DNA of 64,000 nucleotides, from positions 62,001 to 126,000 of the forward strand of contig NZ_JABBGJ010000016.1 of the NCBI RefSeq assembly GCF_012927345.1, in the 5' to 3' direction. The position numbers and the translations under genes are program-made. The stretch comes from Paraburkholderia polaris. GTDB lineage: Bacteria; Pseudomonadota; Gammaproteobacteria; Burkholderiales; Burkholderiaceae. The first letter of the stretch is position 1. The number at the start of each line of letters is the position of its first letter. Shown here piece after piece: positions 54,882 to 63,712 of the stretch. The notes under the pieces are model-generated. The model worked only from the letters and a program-made list of their open reading frames with translations, did not search any database and was not told where the DNA came from.

Positions 54882-54919
54882 AGGGCGGCATCGTCGATGA
54901 TGCCGCCCTTCGCTTTTGT
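54882..54919 (+). terminator. Hairpin between binding protein and permease genes
   Basis: Perfect 12-bp arms AAGGGCGGCATC and GATGCCGCCCTT around GTCGAT, followed by CGCTTTT. A partial terminator here would lower permease expression relative to the binding protein. Confidence 0.88.
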
Positions 54920-54960
54920 CCATGATGTGCGCCTATGCGCGCCAACCCTACCAACCGCCC

Positions 54961-55620
54961 ATGTCCACCACTTCCCTGCTCGTCCAATCGCTTCCTGTGC
55001 TCGCACAGGGCGCCGTCCTGACGGTCAAGTTCGCGGTTCTGTCGATGATCTTCGGCCTCTTTGCCGGCGCTGTGCTCGCGGTGATGGGCGTCAGCCACAA
55101 CCGCGCGCTGAACTGGATCGCGCGCGTTTATGTGAGCGTGTTCCGCGGCACGCCGCTGCTGGTGCAGATCTTCGTGATCTATTACGGCTTGCCGAGTCTC
55201 GGCATTTCGCTCGACCCCACCCCCGCGGGCGTGATCGCGTTGTCGGCGAATGTGGCGGCGTATCTGTCGGAGAGCATGCGCGGCGCGATTCTCGGCATTC
55301 CCAACGGCCAGTGGCTAGCCGCCTATAGCCTGGGACTCTCGCGACGCCAAACGCTGCGCTATGTAATCGCGCCGCAAGCCTTGCGCATCGCCGTGCCGAG
55401 TCTGTCAAACAGCTTGATCAGCCTGATCAAGGATACGTCGCTGGTGTCGGTGATTACCGTGACCGAATTGCTGCGCAGCGCGCAGGAGATCATCGCGTCG
55501 ACCTATCAGCCGCTGCCGCTGTACCTCGCGGCAGCCGCGGTCTACTGGGTGCTGTGCCAGGTGCTCGAGTGGGTGCAGCACTGGTATGAAAAGCGCCTCG
55601 CGCTGCCGGCGCGTCATTGA
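54961..55620 (+). CDS. Amino-acid ABC transporter permease
   Basis: 219 aa from ATG 54961. HisM/GlnP-type permease with FRGTPLLVQIFVIYYGLPSLG and the EAA loop GQWLAAYSLGLSRRQTLRYVIAPQALRIAVPSLSNSLI. It forms the channel for the binding protein encoded just upstream. No ATPase gene follows; the next gene is on the other strand. ATG 54961 lacks a good ribosome-binding site; upstream in-frame starts exist. Confidence 0.9.
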   Translation: MSTTSLLVQSLPVLAQGAVLTVKFAVLSMIFGLFAGAVLAVMGVSHNRALNWIARVYVSVFRGTPLLVQIFVIYYGLPSLGISLDPTPAGVIALSANVAAYLSESMRGAILGIPNGQWLAAYSLGLSRRQTLRYVIAPQALRIAVPSLSNSLISLIKDTSLVSVITVTELLRSAQEIIASTYQPLPLYLAAAAVYWVLCQVLEWVQHWYEKRLALPARH

Positions 55621-55626
55621 GCACGC

Positions 55627-55698
55627 ACTGAACACGTCACCGAGCACGTCACTGAGCACGTCACTGAGCACGTCACTGAGCACGTCACTGAGCACGTC
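55627..55698. repeat. Tandem repeat, 6 x 12 bp (ACTGAGCACGTC)
   Basis: Six copies of a 12-bp unit, the last four exact. It starts 7 bp after the permease stop. Confidence 0.93.
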
Positions 55699-55782
55699 AA
55701 TAAGCACCCAACCTGGCGCGCCGCCTCGCCCCTCGCTCAACGCCACATTGCGCACGCCACTCATCCACCCTTCGCTCGCCGC

Positions 55783-56481
55783 CTAGCGGCTGGCGGCGAG
55801 CGACGCCGCATCCAGCGGCGCGCCGAAGCGCTCGAAGCGCGGTTTGTAGTAGTGATCCGGGTCGAGCGAAAACGCGACGTGACGCGTGCGGCCCATCAGT
55901 TCCCTGCGCGGAAAGAAGCCGAAGTAACGCGAGTCGGCGCTGTCGTCGCGATTGTCGCCGAGCATCAGATATTCACCTTGCGGAACGACCACCGGCCCGA
56001 ACGAATTGCGCGGACTCGGCGCCTCGGGCGCAAGCCGCACCGTGTGCGCAACGCCGTCGAAGCGCTCAGCCAGATAGTCGCCTCGCGATGTTGCATCGCC
56101 CGGCAGCGGCTTCAGGTGCAGCGGCTGATAATCCGCGCGCACGCCGTTCACGTACAACACGTTGTCGCGCATGGCGACACGGTCGCCGGGCAAGCCGATC
56201 AGACGCTTGACGATCAACTCATGCGCCGCCGAAGAATCGATCGTGACGATATCGCCGCGCTGCGGATCGTGCAGATGCGCGATCGTGATGTGGGTAAGCG
56301 GCACGCGCAGATCGTAGGCCATCTTGTCGACGAAAATCCGGTCGCCTTCGCGGATCGTCGGCAACATCGAACCACTCGGCACGACGTTCCAGTCGGCCAC
56401 GGCGCTGCGGAACAGCACCATCAGAAACAGAAAGGCGACGAGGCTCTTGTTGTCGCGCCACAATTTTCCAAACATGCGCAT
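55783..56481 (-). CDS. lepB: Signal peptidase I (LepB)
   Basis: 232 aa. One N-terminal transmembrane helix (SLVAFLFLMVLFRSAVADW) directly precedes the catalytic Ser in VPSGSMLPTI. The general-base Lys lies in LIVKRLIGLPGD and further S26 motifs are LMLGDNRDDSADSRYFG. It removes signal peptides at the outer face of the inner membrane. It stands alone, without lepA and rnc, and is shorter than typical main LepB (about 300 aa with two membrane helices), so it may be an accessory paralog. Confidence 0.92.
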   Translation of the reverse strand: MRMFGKLWRDNKSLVAFLFLMVLFRSAVADWNVVPSGSMLPTIREGDRIFVDKMAYDLRVPLTHITIAHLHDPQRGDIVTIDSSAAHELIVKRLIGLPGDRVAMRDNVLYVNGVRADYQPLHLKPLPGDATSRGDYLAERFDGVAHTVRLAPEAPSPRNSFGPVVVPQGEYLMLGDNRDDSADSRYFGFFPRRELMGRTRHVAFSLDPDHYYKPRFERFGAPLDAASLAASR

Positions 56482-56724
56482 CGCAGGCGGCTCCAGTGGA
56501 AGGTGATCGAAAGCGGTGGGTAGGCGGGCCCTTTTTTATTCGAGTCCGCACGCCCGCGCAAATCGTACCACCGCTGCTTGAAGCGGCGCGGCAACTGCAA
56601 CGCCATGCCCCGCTCGAGCCGCCCCGTGCGCATTGCTGCTTCAGCGCCGTGCATGTGCCCTCGTCGCACCTGTGCTTGCCGCCCCCAATCGCTCGCAATC
56701 GCTGGCAGTCGCCCCCAGCGCCCC

Positions 56725-57723
56725 TCACTCCCCTGCGAACTTGAGCCCCAACGCGGCGCGCGCGGCGTCGGCCATTTCGATCATCTGCAGCGACTTGCTA
56801 TGCGGCATCAGCGGGCTCTCAAGCTGCCCCGCTCGAATCAGCTCGCAAAAATGCGCGGTCTCGTAGTTCAAACCGCCACCCTCGAACGGTTCGTCGAGTT
56901 CGACCACACGACCGTCGGCGTACCGGATTGTCGCGCGCGCCGGATTCCACCAGGGCTCATGAATCGTGACATGCCCGTCTTTGGCCATCAGCAACGCGTC
57001 GCCCTTGCCATGCAGGTCGAGTCCGCAAAACAGCTGGGCGATACCGCGCTCATGCTGACTGTTCAGGCTCGCGAACGTATCGACGCCGGTCGAGCCGAGC
57101 CGCCCGAGCGTCTGCACCTCACGCGGCGCACCAAGCCAGTCGACCGCGAGAAACATCTCGTAGACGCCGATATCGAGCAGCGCGCCGCCCGCATGCTCGA
57201 ACGACATGGACGGATGGTCGTCCGGCACGCCCGGCACCGAACAGCCGGCGCGCACGAGACCCACTTCGCCGATCGGCTCGGCATCCAGATGCGCGCGCAA
57301 TGTTCTGTAGAGCGGATAAAACGGCGGCTTCATGGCTTCCATGAAAAGCCGTTGCTCGGCGCGCGCGACCGCGAGCACGCGCTCGAGTTGCGGCTTGTTG
57401 ATGGTGGCGGGTTTTTCGCACAGCACGTGCAGACCGGCTTGCAGCGCGGCGATTGCATAGTCGGCGTGACTGTCCTGCACGGTGGCGATATAAAGCGCGT
57501 CAATACCGCTCGCGAGCAGCGCGTCGAAACTCGCGCATACCTCGCCGCCGAATTCTGCAGCAAAGGCCAATGCGGGTTCCGCGCGACGTGACCACAGCGC
57601 GGTCAGTGCCGCATGCGGCACATGAGCGAGTCCTTGAGCAAAGCGACCGGCAATGCGGCCCGTCCCGACGATCCCCCAGCGAATCATGCCGCCCGAGGAG
57701 GCTTCTTGCATTGCAATTGTCAT
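56725..57723 (-). CDS. Gfo/Idh/MocA family oxidoreductase
   Basis: 332 aa. N-terminal Rossmann fold (IRWGIVGTGRIAGRFAQGL), VLCEKPATINKPQ with the catalytic EKP Lys, and a C-terminal substrate domain. Members oxidise or reduce sugars and related compounds with NAD(P). Substrate unknown. An in-frame Met just before IRWGIVG is an alternative start. Confidence 0.9.
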   Translation of the reverse strand: MTIAMQEASSGGMIRWGIVGTGRIAGRFAQGLAHVPHAALTALWSRRAEPALAFAAEFGGEVCASFDALLASGIDALYIATVQDSHADYAIAALQAGLHVLCEKPATINKPQLERVLAVARAEQRLFMEAMKPPFYPLYRTLRAHLDAEPIGEVGLVRAGCSVPGVPDDHPSMSFEHAGGALLDIGVYEMFLAVDWLGAPREVQTLGRLGSTGVDTFASLNSQHERGIAQLFCGLDLHGKGDALLMAKDGHVTIHEPWWNPARATIRYADGRVVELDEPFEGGGLNYETAHFCELIRAGQLESPLMPHSKSLQMIEMADAARAALGLKFAGE

Positions 57724-57865
57724 CGTCCCTTAAAGTCCGTGCAGTTCAGAACAGGCGCTATTGTGACGCAAGCCGCGCGCGTGTGCGCGGGCATGCTGCC
57801 GCACCGTTCGTTATGCCGGGCCTCTCTCGGGAAGGCAACCTGAGCCGCCGCCGTAGCGGCCGCAC

Positions 57866-58585
57866 TCAGCCGCGCACCGGTGGTTCCGAAGTGAACTTGC
57901 TGCCGATCTCTTCCGCGGTGTAGTCGATCATCGCCAGCGAGGCGATTTCCGCTTCCTTCGGATCGCGCCGTTCGATCGCTTCGACCACGCGTTGATGCGT
58001 GCCTACCGCCTTCTCCCACATACCGTCCTTCTGACTGATGATCGGGTTGACGGTCGACAGCGCGCCGCGAATGATCGCCGCCATCTGCTTGAAGAACTGA
58101 TTGCCGCTCGCCACTACGATGCGCGCGTGGAAGAGCTCGTCGGCAGCCTGATAGCCAGGCTCGCCCGGCCGGATCGCGCGGAACGCTTCGAAGGCCTCGC
58201 GAATCGCCGCGATGTCGGCGGCACTCCCCCGCGCGGCCGCCTGCGCCGAGGCGCGCGGTTCGATCAGGATGCGAAACTCGATCACGTCGCGCAGAAACAG
58301 CGGATCGGGCTTCGCGCGAAAACGCCAGTTCACGACGTCCTCGTCGATCATGCGCCAATCGCTCATCGGCCGGATGCGCGTGCCGATCTTCGGCCGCACG
58401 TCCAGCATGTCGCGCGCGAGCAGCATCGACAGCGCCTCGCGCATGACGGTGCGGCTGACGTCGAACTCCTTCGACAGCACATCCTGCGGTGGCAGTATGG
58501 CGCCGTACTTCTCTTCGACAATGCCGGTCACGAGCCCGTCCATGACTTTGCTGACCAGCGATCGATCCTTGTTTGCCTGTTCCAT
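57866..58585 (-). CDS. FadR/GntR family regulator with FCD domain
   Basis: 239 aa. GntR-type winged helix at residues 10-75 (LPPQDVLSKEFDVSRTVMREALSMLLARDML) and an FCD ligand domain with the metal-binding pattern DELFHARIVVASGN and THQRVVEAIERRD. Such regulators control sugar-acid or organic-acid catabolism. The target is not evident; the adjacent Gfo/Idh/MocA gene downstream on the same strand is a candidate. Confidence 0.9.
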   Translation of the reverse strand: MEQANKDRSLVSKVMDGLVTGIVEEKYGAILPPQDVLSKEFDVSRTVMREALSMLLARDMLDVRPKIGTRIRPMSDWRMIDEDVVNWRFRAKPDPLFLRDVIEFRILIEPRASAQAAARGSAADIAAIREAFEAFRAIRPGEPGYQAADELFHARIVVASGNQFFKQMAAIIRGALSTVNPIISQKDGMWEKAVGTHQRVVEAIERRDPKEAEIASLAMIDYTAEEIGSKFTSEPPVRG

Positions 58586-59289
58586 TTGACACTCTCCCCG
58601 AAGCGGTGTTTGCCCCCGCGTAGCCTGTTGATCAAGCAGCCCTGGTGTGTCGTTTTATCGGTGTGTAGTTGCTCTTTTACGATACGTTGCTAGCTTCAAA
58701 ACGGTTGCGCCAGTTGGGAAACTTCCTGAGAGGGTTATCCCTCTGAAGAATTGTTTCTTCCGTGTAACGCCGCATGTTTTGACGGGCCATAAGCTTGCGT
58801 CTCAAGCGTGCCTGCGCCGCAAAATTTGCATAGTGCGAAGACGCACGTAGTGGAGCGAATTGTCTGATCCTCACCTCGTCGGCGGTTTCGGACAGGCGCG
58901 AAAAGACTGGTGTAACGATGCGGTGGGTCAGGCACCGAGCATCGTCGGCAATTGAATGCGTAAAACACGGGCGAATTGAAAGGAAACGCGACGAGCTTGC
59001 CGCTTCAGTTCGTGCCAGTCGTGAGCGGCGTTGTGACCGGTATCGCAAGCGGCAATGTAAGTGGTGTCTCAAAACGGCGAAGGGCACTGGCTGCCCCTCG
59101 GATAGCCTCTTCGAGGAGATCAGCCAGGACGCGTCCCACGGCATAGGTGGAACGAACTCGCGCAGACCGTACACACTCATCAGGAGTCCGCCATATACGA
59201 GGTCCTCAGGAGAGTCCGCCGATAGTCCGGACAGTGGCATCACGTAACGGTGAGACAGGACGCCACCATGACGGGATACAGCCAGTTGA
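58586..59289. other. 700-bp region of lower GC with no supported gene
   Basis: Base composition is visibly less GC-rich than the flanks. A minus-strand frame is open from 59351 down to 58677 (first convincing ATG 59240) but has no ribosome-binding site, no recognisable family and overlaps the acetyltransferase gene. The left end should hold the promoter of the GntR-type gene. A near-direct repeat AGGAGTCCGCC / GGAGAGTCCGCC lies at about 59180-59222. Confidence 0.45.
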
Positions 59290-59823
59290 TCACAGGAGCT
59301 CGAACGTGTTGACGAATGCCGCGCCGTCGCGCTCGCGGCGCCGCGTCCCAAAGAGCGGCTGGCTGCCGCGCACCTGGCGCGTCAGGCCGATGAACGGCAC
59401 ACCATGTTCGAGGTACGGCCCTTCAGTCTTGCGAAAACCGAATTGTTCGTAGAAATCGCGCAGACCGAGCGGCGCGCTCACGCGCGCGGCGTGTCCCGGC
59501 CAACGCTCGGCGATCGCCTGCAGCACCCGCTCGATCAATAGTTCGGCGGTGCCGTCGCCGCGCCGCAACGGGCTCGTCAGCACCTTATCGATGGTGATCT
59601 CCGGATCTTCGGCGTCGCCGGGTTGCAGGCGCGCGTAGGCCAGGATCGGCATGGGCCGCGCCATATCCTCGACCGCGAAGACATGTAGCGCGTTCTCGTC
59701 GTGGCCATCGGCGTCAAGACAGACGTGTGATTGCTCGACCACGAAGACCGCGCTGCGCGCCCGCAAGATCAGATACAACTCGCGTGCCGAAAGCTGCTCG
59801 AAATCCAGCGTTTTCCAGTTCAT
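59290..59823 (-). CDS. GNAT family N-acetyltransferase, ElaA-like
   Basis: 177 aa from ATG 59823 (upstream GGGGAACG). ElaA features: WKTLDFEQLSARELYLILRARSAVFVVEQSHVCLDADGHDENALH, the acetyl-CoA loop LTSPLRRGDGTAELLIERVL, and YEQFGFRKTEGPYLEHGVPFIGL. A cytoplasmic acyltransferase; substrate unknown. GTG 59826 is an adjoining alternative start. Confidence 0.92.
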   Translation of the reverse strand: MNWKTLDFEQLSARELYLILRARSAVFVVEQSHVCLDADGHDENALHVFAVEDMARPMPILAYARLQPGDAEDPEITIDKVLTSPLRRGDGTAELLIERVLQAIAERWPGHAARVSAPLGLRDFYEQFGFRKTEGPYLEHGVPFIGLTRQVRGSQPLFGTRRRERDGAAFVNTFELL

Positions 59824-59947
59824 CACGTTCCCCAGCGATAAATAAGTTCAGCGAGGACGGCGTCGCACGCCGGTCTGTTGTCATGGCTACACAGTACGTC
59901 CGCGAAACGCGTGTTTCCGTGCGGCATCGCACTGACGCTGGGCTTTG

Positions 59948-60295
59948 ATGAGCAGCCGGATCGTTTCAGAAGCGGTTCATCTGCCGCAGCGGCGTGCAGG
60001 CGTTTGTCACGCTCTCGGCCTGACGGTCCGCGCCGAGCGCGCCGCTGACGGCTGGCAGGTGATTATCGAAGCGAAGCGCTTTGCGCGCTTCGTTCATATC
60101 ATTGACGCGCATTACCACGCCGCGCACGACTGGTTCCATCCGCCGCCAAACCGCCTCTGCACCGTGTCGCTCCTCCCCGTTGAGAAAATCGTTGCACATG
60201 CATCTAATGCACTGTTTAACGCTGACGCAACATACGAGGCACCCGCCGGCGAAGTCCGCGCGATCAATGCGATATCCGCCAGCTTCTACGGTTGA
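59948..60295 (+). pseudogene. C-terminal fragment of a glycoside hydrolase family 2 (beta-mannosidase-like) gene
   Basis: About 115 residues that resemble only the C-terminal Ig-like domain of GH2 beta-mannosidases: GWQVIIEAKRFARFVHIID, AHYHAAHDWFHPPPNRLCTVSLLP, and the ending GEVRAINAISASFYG. A stop lies just upstream at 59933 and the catalytic domains are absent. The fragment has no clear ribosome-binding site. It looks like the residue of a deletion or rearrangement. Family call is from memory. Confidence 0.65.
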
Positions 60296-60925
60296 ATGTC
60301 GTCTCTGAACTAGCTATCGCTTCGCAAGGCGCGGAAAACCTCGCACTGCGCGAATCCACTGTCTGGTCTGCGGAATCACTGTTGGTTTATTTGCGACTTT
60401 CCGGTCTTCAAAAAGGACACTTTGTACGGTGCCGTACTTGCCGTATAGAACACATCTGAATCAATTCCGGCACATCCCGGACGGCCCCCGACAACGCTTA
60501 CGCAAAGGCGATTCCGTCTCTGAGACATCCGCCGCAAAGAGATGCTCGTCAAGCGCTAACCCAATCCGATCAATGACTTGGCTCGAATAAAAATACCCTC
60601 CGAAGGCGGCGCGCGTTAGACAGACGTTGTACAGAATTGAAACAAAAAATCGCGTTTGGCTTCGCGCACCGCTAAGGCTTTCTTCGCTGCGCCGCACCAG
60701 CGCTCGTTTCCCCTACGGTTGGCACGCTCCTCGCTAAAGAGAAAGCGCAACACCGCGGCGCCGCAACTGGATCTAGAAGAACGGCGGTGGCGCATCAGGC
60801 CAATACGGGGCCGTTCCTGTTCATCCCTTCGCTGCTCGCCAGGCAGCATGTCGTCAATTAAAGGATGCAGGCATCGGATCAAAAACACGAAGCCACGCGA
60901 CGCGCGGCTTCAGCGAGGACCGATC
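60296..60925. other. 630-bp region with no supported gene
   Basis: Lower GC than the flanks (for example AATAAAAATACC near 60588 and GAAACAAAAAATCGCG near 60639). Open frames on both strands lack start signals and families. The right end must contain the promoter of the Crp/Fnr gene. Confidence 0.4.
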
Positions 60926-61660
60926 ATGTTGACACTTCAATCAGATCTGCACGGCAACCATTTGCTCGGCGCACTGCCGTCCCACGAATGGCAAGCACTT
61001 GCACCTCATCTCGAACTGGTTCATCTACGCACCGAACAACTGCTGTGCGATTCAGGTCAACGCATCCATCACGTCTACTTCCCGACCACTGCGATCATCT
61101 CCATGCTCTCGACGATGGAAGACGGCAGTTCGGTCGAAATCGCCGCGGTCGGCCGCGAAGGCATGACCGGCGTGCCGGTGCTCACGGGCGGCGAAACCAT
61201 GCCGAATCGCGTGCAGGTGCAATGCGCCGGCTTCGCCTACCGGATGAGCGCACAGGCACTCAAGCAGCACTTCGCACGCTCTGACTTCCTGCGCCGCCTG
61301 ATGCTGCTTTACATGCACGCCCTCCTCACGCAAGTCGCGCAGACCGCTGCCTGCAATCGCCACCACGCGTTGAACAAGCAACTGTGCCGGTGGCTCCTGA
61401 TCGAAGTGGACCGCGTGGCATCGAACGATCTGACGGTCACCCAGCAACTGATCGCCGACATGCTCGGCGTGCGCCGCGAAGGCATCACTGAAGCAGCCGG
61501 CAAGTTGCACGACGACGGTCTGATTCATCACAGCCGCGGTCATATCAAGATACTCGATCGCAAAGGTCTCGAAGCGCGCGCCTGCGAATGCTACGGCCTC
61601 GTCAAACGCGAATTCGACCGCCTGCTGCCGCGCCTGCGCCAGGCTGAAACGGTCGAATAA
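60926..61660 (+). CDS. Crp/Fnr family transcriptional regulator
   Basis: 244 aa from ATG 60926 (GAGGACC ribosome-binding site). A cyclic-nucleotide-binding-type beta-barrel (residues 15-125, with GREGMTGVPVLTGGE) and a C-terminal winged helix (ASNDLTVTQQLIADMLGVRREGITEAAGKL). No Fnr-type N-terminal Cys cluster. It stands 45 bp before the exopolysaccharide-type glycosyltransferase and may control it. Confidence 0.9.
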   Translation: MLTLQSDLHGNHLLGALPSHEWQALAPHLELVHLRTEQLLCDSGQRIHHVYFPTTAIISMLSTMEDGSSVEIAAVGREGMTGVPVLTGGETMPNRVQVQCAGFAYRMSAQALKQHFARSDFLRRLMLLYMHALLTQVAQTAACNRHHALNKQLCRWLLIEVDRVASNDLTVTQQLIADMLGVRREGITEAAGKLHDDGLIHHSRGHIKILDRKGLEARACECYGLVKREFDRLLPRLRQAETVE

Positions 61661-61705
61661 GCAGCGCACCAAAGGCTGCATCGCCCGATTACAGGGTGGA
61701 TCATC

Positions 61706-63091
61706 ATGTTCAGGAATACTGCGCGATGTCTCGATGCACTCTTTGTGATTGCGGGCGGCCTGCTCGCTCATTGGATGCGTTTTTCGACGCCGATTGCGTT
61801 GTCGGACACCGAGCATCTCCTGATCGCCTTTAACTGTGTGCTCGTCTTGCTGCTGTTTCCCGGCTTCGGCGTCTATGAACCGTGGCGCGGCAAGGCGCTG
61901 TCTTCCATGCTGTTAAGAGTTGCCGCCGCGTGGCTGGTGGTGGTTGCCACCGCCCTTGTGCTGGCGTTCACCTTGCACCGCATGGATGCGGTTTCGCGGC
62001 TGTGGTTCGGTTACTCGACGCTGATTTCCGGCGCGCTGATCATCGTCACCAAGTGCCTCGTGCATGTGGCCTTGCGCAGTGTGCGCCGGCGCGGCATGAA
62101 CTTCCGCACGGTCGCGATCGTCGGTGCGCCCGGTTTCTCGCGTACGTTGCTGGCGCATCTCGACCATGCGCCGCAAGCCGGCTTCAAGCCGGTCTGCATA
62201 TTCGACACCAGCATCGAACCCGCCGGCACGTATGGCGCGCGTCTGAATCGCCTGCCGGTGCTGACCGATCTGAATGCATTCGCCGCCAAGGTGCGCGAAG
62301 AGCATGTGAACGAGGTGTGGCTCGCCTTACCGCTTTCCGAAGAACATACGATCTATCGCTTCACGCGCATCTTCAGGCATGACTTCGTGAATCTGCGCTT
62401 CATTCCCGATGTACGCAGCCTCTCGCTTTTCAACCACGCGCTGGTCAATGTCGTCGGTTTACCGACGCTCAATCTGAGCGCGACCCCCGTCTCGCCGCCG
62501 CAGATGTGGTCCAAGCTGATCTTCGACCGCCTGTTCGCGGCGGCCGCGCTGCTGGCGCTCGCGCCCGTGTTCATCGTGCTCGCGATCGGCATCAAGCTGA
62601 GCTCGCCGGGGCCAGTGTTCTTCCGCCAGACCCGCAAGGGCGTGGACGGCCAGCCGTTCGCCATCTACAAGTTCCGTTCGATGACCGTGCACCACGAAGC
62701 CCACGGCCAGGTCACCCAGGCCGCGCGCAACGACGCGCGCATCACGAAGCTCGGCGGCTTCATGCGCCGCACCAGTCTCGACGAATTGCCGCAATTTCTG
62801 AATGTGCTGCTCGGCCAGATGTCGGTGGTCGGTCCGCGTCCCCATGCGGTCGAGCACGACGATCTCTACAAGGACCAGGTGTACGGCTATATGAACCGCT
62901 ACCGGATCAAACCGGGCATCACCGGATGGGCGCAGGTGAACGGCTATCGCGGCGCCACCACCAAGGTCGAAAAGATGGAGACGCGCGTCAAGTTCGATCT
63001 CTTCTACATCCACAATTGGTCGTTCTGGTTTGATATGAAGATCGTGTTCATCACGATTTTCAAGGGATTCGTCGGCCGCAACGCCTTCTGA
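61706..63091 (+). CDS. Undecaprenyl-phosphate glucose phosphotransferase (WcaJ-like)
   Basis: 461 aa polyprenyl-phosphate hexose-1-phosphate transferase. Four N-terminal transmembrane helices, a CoA-binding-like cytoplasmic domain (about 130-260), a fifth membrane segment (LIFDRLFAAAALLALAPVFIVLAIGIKL) and the catalytic sugar-transferase domain follow. The latter has FRQTRKGVDGQPFAIYKFRSM, TSLDELPQFLNVLLGQMSVVGPRPH and KPGITGWAQVNGYRG. It starts exopolysaccharide repeat-unit assembly by loading a sugar phosphate onto undecaprenyl phosphate. No other exopolysaccharide genes follow. Confidence 0.94.
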   Translation: MFRNTARCLDALFVIAGGLLAHWMRFSTPIALSDTEHLLIAFNCVLVLLLFPGFGVYEPWRGKALSSMLLRVAAAWLVVVATALVLAFTLHRMDAVSRLWFGYSTLISGALIIVTKCLVHVALRSVRRRGMNFRTVAIVGAPGFSRTLLAHLDHAPQAGFKPVCIFDTSIEPAGTYGARLNRLPVLTDLNAFAAKVREEHVNEVWLALPLSEEHTIYRFTRIFRHDFVNLRFIPDVRSLSLFNHALVNVVGLPTLNLSATPVSPPQMWSKLIFDRLFAAAALLALAPVFIVLAIGIKLSSPGPVFFRQTRKGVDGQPFAIYKFRSMTVHHEAHGQVTQAARNDARITKLGGFMRRTSLDELPQFLNVLLGQMSVVGPRPHAVEHDDLYKDQVYGYMNRYRIKPGITGWAQVNGYRGATTKVEKMETRVKFDLFYIHNWSFWFDMKIVFITIFKGFVGRNAF

Positions 63092-63163
63092 CTGTGCCGC
63101 TCCGGGGCCTCTGCCGGTTGCTTACAGATCACGATAAATCGGGTTAAAGGCTGTACAACGAAC

Positions 63164-63194
63164 GGGCTGCGCCGGATCCAGGCGCAGCCCTTTT
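63164..63194 (+). terminator. Terminator after the WcaJ-like gene
   Basis: Perfect 10-bp arms GGGCTGCGCC and GGCGCAGCCC around a 7-base loop, followed by TTTT. A second hairpin (AGCGCCAG/CTGGCGCT, 63257-63280) lies just beyond the higA stop. Confidence 0.85.
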
Positions 63195-63289
63195 GCATTG
63201 GCGCACGGCTCACGCGTATAGAACGGGAGCGCGGCTGATATGACAATCGTCAGCACAGCGCCAGGCACAAGGCTGGCGCTGCGCCCTGC

Positions 63290-63712
63290 TTACAGAAACG
63301 CGCTGACGTCGGTATGAAAACGCAGAGCCAACGCCTTTGCCACCTTTTTGCTGATGGCGCGCCGGCCCGCGAGAATATCGCTCACCACGGTGGGCGATGC
63401 GATCCCGATCAAATCCTTTTGCCTGAGCCCGTGCGTCTCCAGCAGATGCCGCAACACCTCACGCGGCTCCGCTTTCGGGATTGTCACGTTGCTCGCTTCC
63501 CAGTTCTCGATCAGGTCGGTGACGATCGCGAACAGATCAGCCAGCGGATCCTCCGCGTTACCGTTCAGATGATCGGCGAGCGCATTGGCGAGCCGCACCA
63601 TCTTCTGATAGTCCAGCTCGCTGCGAATCGGCGTAATGGGCAACTGGGCTTGCAGGGCAGCCCAGGTTTGAGCGATGTCGGGAAAGGCTCCCGGAAGGCG
63701 ATCGGCGTTCAT
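63290..63712 (-). CDS. higA: HigA-type antitoxin, helix-turn-helix protein
   Basis: 140 aa from ATG 63712, which overlaps the toxin stop codon (ATGA). The C-terminal helix-turn-helix reads LRHLLETHGLRQKDLIGIASPTVVSDILAGRRAISKKVAKALALRFH; the N-terminal part is the toxin-binding helical region. It neutralises HigB and represses the operon. The toxin-before-antitoxin order is the hallmark of higBA systems. An in-frame TTG 63736 is less likely as the start. Confidence 0.9.
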   Translation of the reverse strand: MNADRLPGAFPDIAQTWAALQAQLPITPIRSELDYQKMVRLANALADHLNGNAEDPLADLFAIVTDLIENWEASNVTIPKAEPREVLRHLLETHGLRQKDLIGIASPTVVSDILAGRRAISKKVAKALALRFHTDVSAFL

